Source: Bacteroidota bacterium
GTDB lineage: Bacteria > Bacteroidota > Bacteroidia > UBA4408
Reading direction: 5' to 3'
Assembly (NCBI GenBank): GCA_016721765.1
Contig: JADKHO010000001.1
Coordinates: forward strand, 1,972,001 to 2,036,000
Length of the DNA stretch: 64,000 nt
A program made the position numbers and the translations under genes. The notes under the pieces were generated by a model. The model saw nothing but the letters and a program-made list of their open reading frames with translations, ran no database searches and was not told the origin of the DNA. Positions 54,373 to 64,000 of the stretch are shown one piece after another. Numbering within the stretch: position 1 is the stretch's first letter; each line of letters begins with the position of its first letter.

Positions 54373-56562
54373 ATGGCAATACACCGATTTAAAGCATTAG
54401 AAGAATTGATGGCCCGCACACCAATAGTGCCGGTTGACCATGGTAAAGTAAGCTCTAAGCTTTTTGGAGCAAGTGTTTTCAGCAAACAAGTCATGCAAGA
54501 GTCGCTTCCTAAAGAAGCATACGAAAGTGTGATGATGGCTATGGAGCAAGGAACACAAATTGACCGCAAAATAGCGGGTCAGGTTGCCTCTGCCATGAAA
54601 GTATGGGCTTTGGAAAAGGGAGCAACACATTACACGCACTGGTTTCAGCCTTTAACCGGAGCTACAGCCGAAAAACACGATGCTTTTTTTGAACCAATAG
54701 GGGATGGAAAGGCTATCGAAAATTTTGATGCTGCGCAATTGGTGCAACAAGAACCGGATGCTTCCAGCTTTCCGAGTGGTGGAATTCGCAATACTTTTGA
54801 AGCACGCGGATATACAGCTTGGGATCCTACTTCTCCTGCCTTTATTATTGGTACTACATTATGTATTCCAACTATTTTCGTTTCTTATACCGGTGAGGCA
54901 TTGGATTACAAAACTCCTTTATTGAAATCGCTTCACGCTATCGATAAAGCAGCAACCGAAGTATGTCAATATTTTGATAAAAATGTAACCAAGGTTGTTG
55001 CGACACTTGGATGGGAGCAAGAGTATTTTTTGGTGGATGCAGCGTTGCACAATGCGCGCCCTGATTTATTAATGACAGGAAGAACTTTATTTGGACATGC
55101 ACCAGCAAAAGGGCAGCAGTTGGAAGATCATTATTTTGGTTCGATCCCTGACAGAGTATTAAATTTTATGCGCGATTTAGAAGCAGAATGTTTAATGCTG
55201 GGTATTCCTATAAAAACGCGTCACAACGAGGTGGCTCCGAATCAATTTGAGTGTGCTCCTGTGTATGAAGAAGCGAACTTGGCGGTGGATCACAATCAAT
55301 TGCTGATGGATATGATGGAGAAAGTAGCACGTCGCCATAATTTCAGAATTTTGTTGCACGAAAAACCTTTTGCCGGCGTGAACGGATCGGGTAAACATAA
55401 CAATTGGAGCTTGAGTACCAATACCGGAAAAAATTTATTATCACCTGGAAAAACGCCTAAAACGAATCTTCAGTTTTTAGCCTTTTTTGTAAACATCATT
55501 AAAGCAGTTCATGACAATGCAGATTTGATGCGCGCCACGATTGCTTCTGCAGGTAATGATCACCGATTAGGCGCGAACGAAGCACCTCCAGCGATTTTCT
55601 CAGCATTTATTGGTTCTCAATTGAGTGCCATTTTAGATGAGTTAGAGAAAAAAGTGCACAGTGGAAAAATGTCACCAGAAGCAAAAACCGATTTGAAATT
55701 GAACTTTGCAAAGGTGCCGGAAATACTATTGGATAATACCGATAGAAACAGAACTTCACCCTTTGCATTTACCGGAAATAAATTTGAGTTCCGCGCGGTA
55801 GGTTCTTCAGCAAACTGCTCGCCTTCCATGACTGTATTAAACTTGGTTTTGGCTGAACAATTAAATGTATTTAAAAAGGAAGTTGATGCTTTATTGGCAA
55901 AGGATGTGAAGAAGGATGAAGCCATTTACCAAGTGTTGAAAAAATACATTATCGAAAGCAAAAAAATTCGCTTCGAAGGAAACGGGTATGGCGAAGAATG
56001 GGTGAAGGAAGCAGCAAAGCGTGGTTTATCAAACATAAAAACTACCCCAGATGCATTGGATGCGATGGTAAGTAAGAAAACACTCGACTTGTATGCAAAA
56101 CATAACATTTTGAGTCACCGCGAAATGGAAGCCCGTCACGAAATAGCTTTAGAAACCTACACTAAAAAAATTCAAATTGAATCACGGGTAATGGGTGATC
56201 TCGCAATAAATCACATCATTCCAACAGCACTTAAATATCAAAATTTATTGATTGAGAATGTGGAAGGTTTGAAAGCGATATTCGGAGCCTCAGAATTTAA
56301 GAAAATGGCAGAAACTCAAATTAAAATGGTAAGTGAAATTTCGGAGCATATTACCGGAATTAAGACCGGTGTTGAAAAAATGATAAACGAACGCAAGAAG
56401 GCAAATAAATTGGATGGTGGAAAAAAACAAGCGGTTGCGTATTGCGATAACGTTAAACCTTATTTCGACATTATTCGTGAGCATGTGGATAAATTGGAGT
56501 TGCTCGTAGATGATGAAGCATGGCCTTTACCAAAATATAGAGAGTTACTATTTACTAAGTAA
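54373..56562 (+). CDS. glnN: Glutamine synthetase, type III
   Basis: Ammonia assimilation: ATP-dependent formation of glutamine from glutamate. It has 729 residues, the size of GSIII (about 700-730), far longer than GSI. Recognisable are the GSIII-type segment HYTHWFQPLTGATAEKHD near the N-terminus, GWEQEYFLVD, the NGSGKHNNWS ATP-site stretch and FRAVGSSANCSPSM. The C-terminal third is helical. GSIII is typical of Bacteroidota. It is a monocistronic gene with a long leader and a terminator at 56569-56606. Confidence 0.97.
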   Translation: MAIHRFKALEELMARTPIVPVDHGKVSSKLFGASVFSKQVMQESLPKEAYESVMMAMEQGTQIDRKIAGQVASAMKVWALEKGATHYTHWFQPLTGATAEKHDAFFEPIGDGKAIENFDAAQLVQQEPDASSFPSGGIRNTFEARGYTAWDPTSPAFIIGTTLCIPTIFVSYTGEALDYKTPLLKSLHAIDKAATEVCQYFDKNVTKVVATLGWEQEYFLVDAALHNARPDLLMTGRTLFGHAPAKGQQLEDHYFGSIPDRVLNFMRDLEAECLMLGIPIKTRHNEVAPNQFECAPVYEEANLAVDHNQLLMDMMEKVARRHNFRILLHEKPFAGVNGSGKHNNWSLSTNTGKNLLSPGKTPKTNLQFLAFFVNIIKAVHDNADLMRATIASAGNDHRLGANEAPPAIFSAFIGSQLSAILDELEKKVHSGKMSPEAKTDLKLNFAKVPEILLDNTDRNRTSPFAFTGNKFEFRAVGSSANCSPSMTVLNLVLAEQLNVFKKEVDALLAKDVKKDEAIYQVLKKYIIESKKIRFEGNGYGEEWVKEAAKRGLSNIKTTPDALDAMVSKKTLDLYAKHNILSHREMEARHEIALETYTKKIQIESRVMGDLAINHIIPTALKYQNLLIENVEGLKAIFGASEFKKMAETQIKMVSEISEHITGIKTGVEKMINERKKANKLDGGKKQAVAYCDNVKPYFDIIREHVDKLELLVDDEAWPLPKYRELLFTK

Positions 56563-56568
56563 TAAAAT

Positions 56569-56606
56569 AAAAAAGAGGCTGCCCCTAGTGAGACAGCCTC
56601 TTTTTT
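56569..56606. terminator. Bidirectional terminator between glnN and msrB
   Basis: AAAAAGAGGCTG pairs with CAGCCTCTTTTTT around a 12-base loop. A-tracts on one side and T-tracts on the other allow it to work in both directions. The genes are convergent. Confidence 0.9.
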
Positions 56607-56620
56607 ATTAGCTCATAATT

Positions 56621-57112
56621 TTATTTTGCTTTAATAACAGTAGGGATATTTTTTATGTCATCAGCTGCTACAAATTTAATGGAACTTGTATTTACACAAT
56701 GCCTTGTTTCCTTTGAGGTAAACCCTTCTCCTAAAAATACATGGCCCAAATGTCCCTTGCAATTGTTGCAAACAATCTCTGTTCTTCGGCCGTCAGCATC
56801 TGTTATACGGGATACTGCACCTTTAATTTCATCATCAAAACTTGGCCAACCGCATTCTGAATCAAACTTATCTTTCGATGCATATAAGGGCGCATTGCAT
56901 TGCCTGCAAATGTAAATTCCCTTGTCTTTTTTCTTGTAATACTCCCCTGTAAAAGGCATGTCCGTTCCTTTGTTTAGTATCACATATTCTTCGGCTGGTG
57001 TAAGCTTATTGTATGTCATTTTTTGTTTTGGATGTTGAGGTGAAGTTTGACTTTGGCAACTACTTGAAAGTAAACTAATAGCCAAGGCTAAACCGCTAAA
57101 TGATTTTTTCAT
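56621..57112 (-). CDS. msrB: Peptide-methionine (R)-S-oxide reductase, exported
   Basis: Reduces methionine-R-sulfoxide. It has 163 residues. After a signal or lipoprotein peptide (LALAISLLSSSC, Cys at 19) comes the MsrB domain: zinc ligands C69, C72, C115 and C118, the ECGWPSF motif, and the catalytic Cys139 in RHCVN. The classical resolving Cys position is not obvious. Export suggests repair of surface or periplasmic proteins; the lipobox is imperfect, so simple secretion is also possible. Confidence 0.95.
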   Translation of the reverse strand: MKKSFSGLALAISLLSSSCQSQTSPQHPKQKMTYNKLTPAEEYVILNKGTDMPFTGEYYKKKDKGIYICRQCNAPLYASKDKFDSECGWPSFDDEIKGAVSRITDADGRRTEIVCNNCKGHLGHVFLGEGFTSKETRHCVNTSSIKFVAADDIKNIPTVIKAK

Positions 57113-57128
57113 CTGTATATTTTTTTAG

Positions 57129-57136
57129 CAAAATTA
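57129..57136 (-). promoter_or_regulatory. Promoter -7 box (TAATTTTG) for msrB
   Basis: A minus-strand TAnnTTTG match 16 bases upstream of the ATG at 57112. No clear -33 element. Confidence 0.5.
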
Positions 57137-57208
57137 CTGTTGCCCATAAACATACGATGTAAGCCAACTGACAGTTTTCTATAATCTTTGCCAATAATAG
57201 TTAAAGCC

Positions 57209-60106
<2,898 letters not shown>

Positions 60107-60141
60107 TTTTCGTTGGTTTTCGGTTAATAATTTTAGGCGTG

Positions 60142-60149
60142 CAAATGTA
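60142..60149 (-). promoter_or_regulatory. Promoter -7 box (TACATTTG) for gcvP
   Basis: A minus-strand TAnnTTTG match 35 bases upstream of the ATG at 60106, supporting that start over the one at 60208. Confidence 0.6.
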
Positions 60150-60223
60150 CGAACATTTGAAGTAAAAAATGGTTCAGTTTGAACTAAAAATCGGGATTTA
60201 TTTTTCATTTCCCATCAGAACCG

Positions 60224-60231
60224 TATCTTTG
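60224..60231 (+). promoter_or_regulatory. Promoter -7 box (TATCTTTG) for the gene at 60252
   Basis: A plus-strand TAnnTTTG match 20 bases before the ATG at 60252. Confidence 0.55.
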
Positions 60232-60251
60232 GTTTTTATACCCTTTCGTTT

Positions 60252-60872
60252 ATGAGAATATACAATTGTTTCCTGCTTTCTTTCTTTTTTGCCCTGCTTA
60301 TTTTGCCACACGTTACAGTTGCGCAGGATGAGGTATTGTTTATAAACGGTGACTATGCAAATGTGAAAGTGTTAGACACCACCGATTATAAGCGAATTAG
60401 CGTGCAGCGTCCCGGTAAAGCAAAAATAAAAACCTGGTACAAAGAGGATATTTATTCCATAAAATATGCAGACGGAAAGGAAGTCATAGTATATCATCAG
60501 GATACGCTCGAAAATGAGTATTTCACGCCTGCCGAAATGCGCATTTATATTCAAGGTGAGCAGGATGCTGCTGCAGGCTACAAAACGCCAGCGGCTACAG
60601 CAGGAGCAGCAGTTGTAGGCCTAGGTGGCGGTTTGGTACTTAGTTTTTTGGCACCAATAGCTCCGGCACTTTACACTGTAATTGTAGGTTCACGTTGGAT
60701 TAAAATTCGAAAGAAATATGTTTCCAATCCCGATTTATTAAAGGAAGAAGTGTATCGAATGGGTTACGAAAAGGAAGCCCGTTCAAAAGTTATTCAAAAT
60801 TCAATTATTGGGGGAGGTATTGGAATGCTGGTTGGATATGCTACCGCTAATTTAATTTTGCTTAAAAGGTGA
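60252..60872 (+). CDS. Secreted or membrane protein of unknown function
   Basis: A 206-residue protein with signal peptide (FLLSFFFALLILPHVTVAQ). A strand-rich domain (DEVLFINGDYANVKVLDTTD, YKEDIYSIKYADGKEVIVY) is followed by two Gly/Ala-rich hydrophobic segments (around 120-148 and 186-204). The N-terminal part resembles small Bacteroidota domains seen ahead of membrane helices. I do not recognise a characterised family. The UbiA-like gene follows after 9 bases, so they are probably co-transcribed. Confidence 0.75.
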   Translation: MRIYNCFLLSFFFALLILPHVTVAQDEVLFINGDYANVKVLDTTDYKRISVQRPGKAKIKTWYKEDIYSIKYADGKEVIVYHQDTLENEYFTPAEMRIYIQGEQDAAAGYKTPAATAGAAVVGLGGGLVLSFLAPIAPALYTVIVGSRWIKIRKKYVSNPDLLKEEVYRMGYEKEARSKVIQNSIIGGGIGMLVGYATANLILLKR

Positions 60873-60881
60873 TTTCAAAAT

Positions 60882-61763
60882 TTGCGTTTGCTTAATAAAA
60901 TAGGACATTTATTTTTATTCGGCAATATCTTTGTTGCACTATGTGCTTATTTCCAAACCCTGAACGAGCTTTATTTTTCTTCACAACTAAGTTTAGTAAA
61001 TCCTACCTCAATTTTCGTTTTTTTCTCCACCCTTCTTATCTACAATTATCGTAAACTTTTATTTGCAAAATTGGATTTAAAAGAACCGTTTACCAAACGT
61101 GCCAAATGGGTGTTTGCGAATCGACTTTCAATTGCCATAATTTGCTTTTCTTCGGTTTTGGGAATAATTATTTCAATGTTCAGTTTAAGTAAACGAACCT
61201 TGCTGTTTTTACTTCCTTTGTTTGTTATTTCGGTTTTGTATGCGACTCCTTTTTCAAGAAATATGGATTCTATGAAGCGCTTGCGTCAGCTTCCTTTCCT
61301 GAAAATATTTTTAGTAGCAGGTGTCTGGAGTGCCGTAACAGTGTTGTTTCCGATAATCGAAAATGATTTTCAAAATCTATTTTCTACACCTGTTATTTTT
61401 TCATTTTGTGCACGTGTCGTATTTATTTTTTCAATTACCCTGCCATTTGATATTCGTGACATTGAAGTGGATAAAAAAAATGGAATCAAAACCTTTCCGG
61501 TGGTGTTTGGCGAAAAAAAATCCGTTCAACTTTCTATTGCAAGCATGCTACTCTTTATATTGTTGCAACTTGTAGGTGTGTATTTTCATTATTTTGATGC
61601 AAGGGCAACTGGAGTGGGCTATTTGTTATCAGGTATAATTTCACTTTTTTTTATTGCACAATCTTCAGCTAAAAAAAATGAGTATTTTGTGGCATTTTGG
61701 ATTGAAGGATTAATGTTACTGCAGTTTATTTTACTGCTTGTTGCGCACTTTCTACTTACCTAA
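60882..61763 (+). CDS. UbiA-like polytopic membrane protein, TTG start
   Basis: A 293-residue protein with about eight hydrophobic helices. LPFDIRDIEVDKKNGIKTFP (around 187-206) matches the second Asp-rich motif and following loop of UbiA prenyltransferases. The first motif, normally NDxxD, reads NYRKLLFAKLD and lacks the first aspartates, so activity is uncertain. The start is TTG at 60882; no upstream in-frame ATG exists after the previous stop. Substrate unknown. Confidence 0.75.
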   Translation: MRLLNKIGHLFLFGNIFVALCAYFQTLNELYFSSQLSLVNPTSIFVFFSTLLIYNYRKLLFAKLDLKEPFTKRAKWVFANRLSIAIICFSSVLGIIISMFSLSKRTLLFLLPLFVISVLYATPFSRNMDSMKRLRQLPFLKIFLVAGVWSAVTVLFPIIENDFQNLFSTPVIFSFCARVVFIFSITLPFDIRDIEVDKKNGIKTFPVVFGEKKSVQLSIASMLLFILLQLVGVYFHYFDARATGVGYLLSGIISLFFIAQSSAKKNEYFVAFWIEGLMLLQFILLLVAHFLLT

Positions 61764-61774
61764 TTTTTTTTAGA

Positions 61775-62864
61775 TTAACTGCTTCCATACTCCATCAAAT
61801 AAGCTTTAATAAAATCGTCCAATTCTCCATCCATCACCGCTTGCACATCGCTTGTTTCCGTTTCGGTTCGTAAATCCTTAACTAATTTATAGGGATGAAA
61901 TACATAGTTTCGAATTTGAGATCCCCATTCAATTTTCTTTTTACCACTTTCAATCAGAGCTGTGCTTTCGCGACGTTTACGCATTTCAATTTCATACAAT
62001 TGCGACTTCAAAAGTTGCATGGCTTTGTCTTTATTCTGTAATTGCGATCGCGATTCTTGGTTTTTTATTATGATACCGCTTGGCTTGTGATGCAGGCGAA
62101 CTGCTGTCTCCACTTTATTTACGTTTTGACCTCCGGCTCCACCACTTCTAAAAGTATCCCATTCTATATCGGCTGGATTTATATCAATTTGGATAGTATC
62201 ATCAATAAGAGGATAAGCGTAAACACTGGCAAAGGAAGTATGTCGTTTTGCATTGGCATCAAATGGCGAAATCCGCACTAATCGGTGCACACCACTTTCT
62301 CCTTTTAAATAGCCATAAGCAAAATCTCCTTCTATTTGTAAGGTGGCAGATTTTATTCCTGCGCCATCACCCGGTTGCAAATCCTCTTCGGTTACTTTAC
62401 AATTGTGCTTTTGTGCCCACATGATGTACATGCGCATGAGCATCTCGGCCCAATCTTGACTCTCTGTTCCGCCTGCACCCGAATTGATGGTAAGAATAGC
62501 GCTTAAGCCATCTTCTTTTCCACTCAGCATGTTTTTAAATTCTAGTTTTTCCAACAGTAAAATGCATGAAGCATAATGTTCATCCACTTCTTTTTCTGTG
62601 GCTTCACCTTCTTTATAAAAATCATAAATAGTCATAAGATCGTCGCAACTTCCTTCTAATTCGGAGTATGCTCCAGTCCACTGCTTAATTTGCTGGATTT
62701 GTTTAAGCGTTTCCTCGGCTTTTTTAGGGTCATCCCAGAAATTGGGAGCAAGGGTTTTTTCTTCTACCTCGGCTATGTCTTTTAATTTTTTATCAACGTC
62801 AAAGATGCCTCCTCAGTTCCTCTCTTCGGGAGCTCACGTCTCTTAATTGGTCGCTAGTTATCAT
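61775..62864 (-). CDS. prfB: Peptide chain release factor 2 with programmed +1 frameshift
   Basis: Terminates at UGA and UAA. The first 21 codons (ATG at 62864) end at CTT-TGA-C. Shifting +1 there continues as GAC and gives 341 more residues, 362 in total, the normal RF2 length. The codon-recognition motif SPF is at 199-201 and the catalytic GGQ at 244-246 (RSGGAGGQ). An AGGAGG lies 3 bases before the slippery CTT, as in E. coli prfB. The frame break is therefore regulatory, not damage. A promoter box ends 4 bases before the ATG. Confidence 0.97.
62798..62813 (-). promoter_or_regulatory. prfB frameshift signal (AGGAGG, CTTTGAC)
   Basis: On the minus strand AGGAGG (62813-62808), CAT, then CTT TGA C (62804-62798). 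The stop TGA is read inefficiently when RF2 is scarce, and the CTT tRNA slips forward one base onto TTT. Spacing matches the classical enterobacterial signal. Confidence 0.95.
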
Positions 62865-62868
62865 GCGG

Positions 62869-62876
62869 CAAATGTA
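62869..62876 (-). promoter_or_regulatory. Promoter -7 box (TACATTTG) for prfB, almost leaderless
   Basis: A TAnnTTTG match whose last base lies 4 bases before the ATG at 62864. If it acts with usual geometry, transcription starts at or within a few bases of the start codon. No -33 TTG at 19 bases. Confidence 0.5.
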
Positions 62877-63072
62877 TTAAAAAAATGAAATGCTCTTGGA
62901 ATTCAATCAGGATGATTATTTTTTGTTGTAATTGGGCGCCGTTGATTGGTGGATACTTGCTGTTTAGCGGCTACAAATACTTTTTATTGTTAACTGCTTT
63001 AAAAGCAAATTAGATTAATGTAAATTTAATCCCATAAGCGAAATATATAAAAATGGGTTTTACACTGTGAAC

Positions 63073-64000
63073 ATGAAACGATTACTAATGGTGACGTTAT
63101 TGCTATTCTTTGTTTTTGAAGGAATAGCTCAAAGGCCAACATTTTTGAAAGCATTGCATCAATTCAACTACAGTCAGCAAGTGAGGGTAATACCTTCAAA
63201 TGATGGGGGTTGGCTTTTATTTACACTCGATAGTTGCAAGATTTACAAGTTTAACTCGTGTGGGATTTTTCAATGGACGCAAAAATATTCGTTTAGTGGC
63301 TTAAGCATTCATGGTATAGATCTAATTCCCACCAATAGCGGTGGATTTGCTTTTTTAGTGCGATGCAGCCCGGGTTCGAATTATTATCCAATTATGGTAA
63401 ATGCCGATGCACAAGGAAATGTTATTTGGTGTAAATCATTCTCAGATCCACTTTATGGTGAAGCTCCATACACGCTCATACAAGACCATTCCGGTAATTT
63501 TTTTACTTATGGAAATGCCACATTACTTGCTACAAATGAGGTATTTAATACCCTATCTAAAATTTCTAATTCAGGGAATATTATCTGGAGCAAACTTTAT
63601 AATCATGGGGGTATTTGGGGCGGTGCTATACTTACCAAGGATAACGGCTTTTTAATGCGCACCGGAAATATTTTTATTAAAACAGATATAAATGGAAATG
63701 AGCTTTGGACAAGCAAGATTCTAGATGGTATGTATCATTATTATAAACCTGTGGAAGTAGATGATGGCTTTATTTTTAACGGCTATACTAATGGAATTGG
63801 CAGCACTGATACGGTTTGTTTTTATAAAATTGATAAATTGGGTAATATGCTTTGGGGAGGAAAAAGGCAACTTGATTTTATTGGCGTTCCCATGCAACTC
63901 ACAAGCAAGTACAATGGCAATTTTATTTTTTTGCATCCTAAACAAGTCAACGGAAAAAGTTATCAAACCATTACCGAATTTGACAAGGATTTAAATGTGA
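63073..64000 (+). CDS. Secreted propeller-like protein, 3' end outside the window
   Basis: The frame is open from the ATG at 63073 to the edge (309 codons). Signal peptide LLMVTLLLFFVFEGIAQ-like (MVTLLLFFVFEGIAQ). Repeated units such as NACGIFQWTQKYS-like NSCGIFQWTQKYS, DAQGNVIWCKSFS, NSGNIIWSKLYN and NGNELWTSKI match the propeller-like repeats of the T9SS protein at 28976-30604. A T9SS domain would be expected at the missing end. Ligand unknown. Confidence 0.8.
   Translation, partial: MKRLLMVTLLLFFVFEGIAQRPTFLKALHQFNYSQQVRVIPSNDGGWLLFTLDSCKIYKFNSCGIFQWTQKYSFSGLSIHGIDLIPTNSGGFAFLVRCSPGSNYYPIMVNADAQGNVIWCKSFSDPLYGEAPYTLIQDHSGNFFTYGNATLLATNEVFNTLSKISNSGNIIWSKLYNHGGIWGGAILTKDNGFLMRTGNIFIKTDINGNELWTSKILDGMYHYYKPVEVDDGFIFNGYTNGIGSTDTVCFYKIDKLGNMLWGGKRQLDFIGVPMQLTSKYNGNFIFLHPKQVNGKSYQTITEFDKDLNV

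Noticed and set aside
60107..60208. N-terminal extension of gcvP from the ATG at 60208
   Set aside because: The -7 promoter box lies within it, and the family starts at the RHIGP segment.
61775..62864. prfB as a frameshifted pseudogene
   Set aside because: The break is exactly the CTT-TGA-C programmed site with AGGAGG, and the rest of RF2 is intact.

Overview
The window looks like a Bacteroidota chromosome. It is AT-rich and carries several secreted proteins ending in type IX secretion (T9SS) sorting domains. Promoter-like motifs of the form TAnnTTTG replace the usual -10 box, the tRNA genes lack an encoded CCA, and a type III glutamine synthetase is present. The ribosomal operon has the fused str-S10-spc-alpha order without tuf. 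I cannot name the genus from sequence alone.

Layout. 1-4293 (minus) is the N-terminal part of a very large secreted surface protein that runs off the left edge. 4952-5380 is a small membrane protein. 5793-24881 is one co-directional 33-gene block from rpsL to rplQ, with a matching promoter in front and a terminator behind. It contains fusA, secY, map, infA and rpoA, plus two genes under 60 codons (rpmD, rpmJ). Directly after its terminator sits a solitary OLD-type ATPase/TOPRIM nuclease gene that looks like an acquired defence gene. 27-32.6 kb holds an unknown gene, a secreted YD-repeat protein, a T9SS propeller-like protein, an HMG-CoA-lyase-like gene overlapping pyrD, and then divergent clpB (to 35.4 kb).

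35.4-37.1 kb is the most unusual part. A tRNA cluster Thr(TGT)-Tyr-Gly-Thr(GGT), in the order classically linked to tuf, is followed by three degenerate tRNA-Thr copies at an exact 124-bp period. In these copies the anticodon arm is replaced by a GC-rich palindrome. tuf-secE-nusG is absent.

37.1-47.0 kb (minus) contains paaD-like, lolA, ftsK, a T9SS subtilase, a lipoprotein, mnmA, a YwqK/MORN-repeat protein and a T9SS YHYH protein. A second copy of the YD-repeat protein follows at 47.2 kb. 48.3-51.4 kb is a tightly coupled trio: a T9SS leucine-rich-repeat protein, an MbnP-like copper protein and an MbnH-like dihaem peroxidase. 51.5-64 kb holds an M1 aminopeptidase lipoprotein, a thioesterase, glnN, msrB, gcvP, an unknown secreted protein with a UbiA-like membrane protein, prfB with a programmed +1 frameshift, and the start of another secreted protein cut by the right edge.

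Most genes are housekeeping: translation, protein export, chromosome segregation, glycine and nitrogen metabolism, and protein repair. The accessory content consists mainly of secreted T9SS clients, the OLD nuclease, the MbnP/MbnH pair and several classes of intergenic repeat.
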